From Conidiobolus incongruus B7586 (taxonomy: Eukaryota > Entomophthoromycota > Entomophthoromycetes > Entomophthorales > Conidiobolaceae), in NCBI GenBank assembly GCA_000697335.1, contig JNEM01010750.1, positions 1 through 10,697 of the forward strand: DNA of 10,697 bases, read 5' to 3'. The notes under the pieces are model-generated. The model had not been told where the DNA came from. It saw only the letters and a program-made list of their open reading frames with translations, and ran no database searches. This document shows, piece after piece, positions 8,756 to 10,697 of this stretch (position 1 is the first letter of the stretch; each line of letters starts with the position of its first letter). Position numbers and translations under genes: made by a program.

Positions 8756-9208
8756 TCAGGAGGTCAACTCATTAACCATTTATTTTTAATTTCAATATAA
8801 TCCAACTATAAGTACCTTACACAAACTTTGTTCAATGCGAAATTCCGGACAAAAACCACAATTGGTGTTTCAACAAATGGGTCAAAGACTGATAATATTA
8901 ATAAATTGCCACTGAACATATATTTTCTTAGGGGATAGTCTTGATCAAGCTTAAGCCTTATATCTTGATATTATAATAAAACTCTTTAAAATATCTTGTC
9001 AACCATCCTTGGCCTATTTTATCAAATCTATTTGATTTTTATTACTAAGTTATTCTCCAAAAAATCTGAAATATATTTCATAGTTACAATATAAAATAAT
9101 AAATTATTAATATATGATATATTTATAAATTAAAAATTATAATATATAAAATTATTAGCCTTATTATTATATATTAAAATTATTTATTTTAATAATTAAT
9201 TTATATTA
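8756..9208. other. intergenic stretch, possible faint mariner trace
   Basis: No intact gene is present. On the minus strand around 8780-8900, short pieces such as QLWFLSGISH and GTYSWIILK faintly resemble the middle of Tc1/mariner transposases. They could extend the eroded fragment next to them, but the match is too weak to annotate. Above about 9060 the sequence is almost pure A and T. Confidence 0.4.
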
Positions 9209-9232
9209 ATAGAAAAATATATTTTTAAATTG
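9209..9232 (+). repeat. candidate left terminal inverted repeat of the right-hand mariner
   Basis: ATAGAAAAATATATTTTTAA and the bases after it resemble, with a 2-base gap, the outer repeat read inward at 10694-10671 (ATAGGAAAATAAATATTTTC). If correct, the element is about 1.49 kb with an unusually long 3' flank of about 330 bp between transposase stop and repeat. Another AT-rich match near 9412-9436 is weaker. Chance similarity is a real risk here. Confidence 0.35.
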
Positions 9233-9558
9233 GTAATTTGTAATGATCTTTGGTAAAAAATTAAATAAAAAAATTTATTAATTATTATGATATAATATAA
9301 AAACCATGGTTTTATTTTATTCTATTATTATTTTTATTTATATACTAATATTTTAGTTATTATTGAAATTTCTATCAAAAAAATTAGACCAATATTTATA
9401 TTTTATTTAATTTTAGTAAGTTTTAAATATTTTTAATTTAAGTTCTAAAATAACAAATCAATTATTAGTATAGAAATTAAGTAATGGCATAATTTTAAAA
9501 TTAAAATTAAACAAATAAATTAATAAATAATATATAAAAATTAATAAATAATATAAAA

Positions 9559-10593
9559 TTAATAGCCTCTTTTATTATTAATAACTCTTTTCTATACCCT
9601 TGGTAAGCTTCTAATACCTAAAAAACAGTTTTTTTTATTAAAGACTGAAATTTGATGTTTCACAAACCAATTTAATTTGTTTACAGGAATTTTTTTTCCT
9701 GCAAGCTGTTTTTTTAATTGTCTAAAACAATTATAATCACATAAGTTATAGTCAAGTGAATATACTAGATGTAGTAACTCCCTTTAATTTTTTTTTATAT
9801 AAAAAATCTTTTATAATTTTAGCTTTATATATTTTGTAATTATTATGCAAAATAATAGGTGTTTTTAATTTATATTGAGAACACCATTTAAAAATTGTTT
9901 TATTCAAAAGAGTAATATATAACTTACTCTTAATTAATTTCCCTTGAGGTATTAAATAAAAAAACCATATATTATTATAATCTATTATAATAATTAACAT
10001 TTACTTATATTTAAAGTGTTTATTTATTAGAATTATAAAGGGGATTGATTTAACTTAACTTAACATCTTGTTTTATTTTTAAATAAAAGATTATATAAAG
10101 GAATTTAAGATTTATTAATTGTAAATATTCATTGTAAAAACTTTTGTTTTTAGTTATACCTTAATAAGTTTAGTTTAGCTATAACTACTTTAATTTTCTT
10201 TTAGGCTTTTGTTAAATTATAAGGTATCTATTTTATATTTTTATTAATTAATCTAATTTTAAACTTAAATAAATATAACATGCTTATATAATTAACATTA
10301 AATTACTTTAATAGTTCTCTAATAGAAATAAAAAGGTATTTCTTAATATATTTTCTTACTCTATTAATAAGTAAAAAAATAACAGTAGAAATTAGTCTTT
10401 TAAATTTTGGTAAATTTTAAATAGTGTCTCATCTAGCTTTAAAATCACAAATCTACTAATATATGGTAGTTTTAGATAAAGCACTATCTCTATAAGCTGT
10501 TTGTAAGTTTTGGATGATTTTAAAGGGTTTATAATTTAGTCTTAAAGATATAAAAATAAAAGCCTTTTGATAATCATAATCTAGTTTAAACAT
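9559..10593 (-). pseudogene. mariner transposase pseudogene (345-codon span)
   Basis: This is a cut-and-paste transposase of the mariner DD34D family, now inactive. ATG at 10591-10593 and TAA at 9559-9561 span exactly 345 codons, the usual size for mariner. N-terminal helix-turn-helix region: LDYDYQKAFIFISLRLNYKP then AYRDSALSKTTIY. Middle: NRVRKYIKKYLFISIRELL, then FTIN in place of the family's VTGDE, so the first catalytic Asp is Asn (10114-10116). The second block reads LHNN instead of HDN (Asp to Asn, 9842-9844). The third, LCDY, keeps its Asp (9736-9738). The second and third sites are 106 nt apart, fitting 34 residues plus a one-base change. The C-terminus ends in VINNKRGY. About a dozen in-frame stops are present, plus two compensating frame changes, near 10000-10040 and near 9755-9770. 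The open stretch at 9752-10000 is the middle of this pseudogene, not a separate gene. Confidence 0.9.
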
Positions 10594-10670
10594 GATTAAA
10601 TTTAAGTATAAATTTTAAAATCCAAATTTTTTAATAAAAAAAATAATAAAAATTAAATATATATATATAG

Positions 10671-10694
10671 TTTGAAAATATTTATTTTCCTATA
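10671..10694 (-). repeat. putative mariner terminal inverted repeat, outer end of right copy
   Basis: This is identical over 24 bases to 175-198 in the left-edge copy. Read inward it begins TATAGGAAAATAAATATTTT. It lies about 80 bp upstream of the transposase start codon, a normal distance for the 5' end of a mariner. The window ends three bases further on, so the flank and target site are not visible. Confidence 0.55.
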
Positions 10695-10697
10695 TAT

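Larger units (their letters stand above)
9209..10697 (-). mobile_element. mariner DNA transposon, nearly full length and dead
   Basis: This is a Tc1/mariner superfamily element of the mariner (DD34D) family on the minus strand. Its outer 5' end is at the right window edge, where bases 10671-10694 repeat the terminal sequence seen at 175-198. The transposase footprint (9559-10593) is complete from start to stop. The left limit is uncertain: a candidate terminal repeat lies at 9209-9232. TA target duplications cannot be judged in the surrounding TA-rich DNA. It has the same orientation as the left-edge copy and the 8474-8755 fragment. Confidence 0.75.

Noticed and set aside
9752-10000. Stand-alone minus-strand gene of 82 codons
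   Set aside because: It is the middle third of the mariner transposase pseudogene, in the frame between two compensating frame changes.
1-10697. An undescribed multi-gene system
   Set aside because: The two intact genes are recognisable housekeeping-type families with no functional coupling, and the rest is transposon debris and AT-rich spacer.

Overview
The window looks like nuclear DNA of a very AT-rich, intron-rich fungus. Two intact protein-coding genes use the standard code and stand out as richer in G+C against intergenic DNA that is mostly A and T. Both are broken by very short GT-AG introns (49-60 nt). One is a Cdc10-type septin and the other a Pns1/CTL (SLC44) family membrane transporter of almost the same length as yeast Pns1. 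Low GC, many tiny introns and decayed mariner elements fit a zygomycete-grade lineage such as the Entomophthorales and their relatives. That placement is inference; the sequence does not fix the species.

Layout: 1-198 is the N-terminal end of a mariner copy (minus strand) that runs off the left edge. 199-659 is septin upstream DNA with a perfect 14-3-14 palindrome. 660-2155 is the septin gene (plus, 9 exons, 358 aa). 2156-5355 is a long intergenic stretch with possible decayed, leucine-rich-repeat-like coding remnants but no intact gene. 5356-7135 is the PNS1-like gene (plus, 4 exons, 537 aa). 7136-8473 is AT-rich DNA with nothing recognisable beyond a poly(A) signal. 8474 to about 8755 is a badly eroded mariner transposase C-terminal fragment (minus). 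About 9209-10697 is a nearly full-length dead mariner (minus), with its transposase footprint at 9559-10593 (345 codons) and its outer end at the right edge of the window.

The two host genes have no evident functional link. The septin is a filament subunit for cytokinesis and cell-shape scaffolding. The Pns1-like protein is a polytopic membrane protein. They are simply neighbours on the same strand, each with its own upstream region and poly(A) signal. The same mariner family lies in the same orientation at both edges, about 10.5 kb apart, so the two-gene block sits between direct repeats.

I found no RNA gene, CRISPR array, virus-like element or undescribed multi-gene system. The most informative secondary signal is the pattern of mariner decay: lost tryptophan, glutamine and arginine codons and both lost catalytic aspartates are explained largely by C-to-T or G-to-A change.
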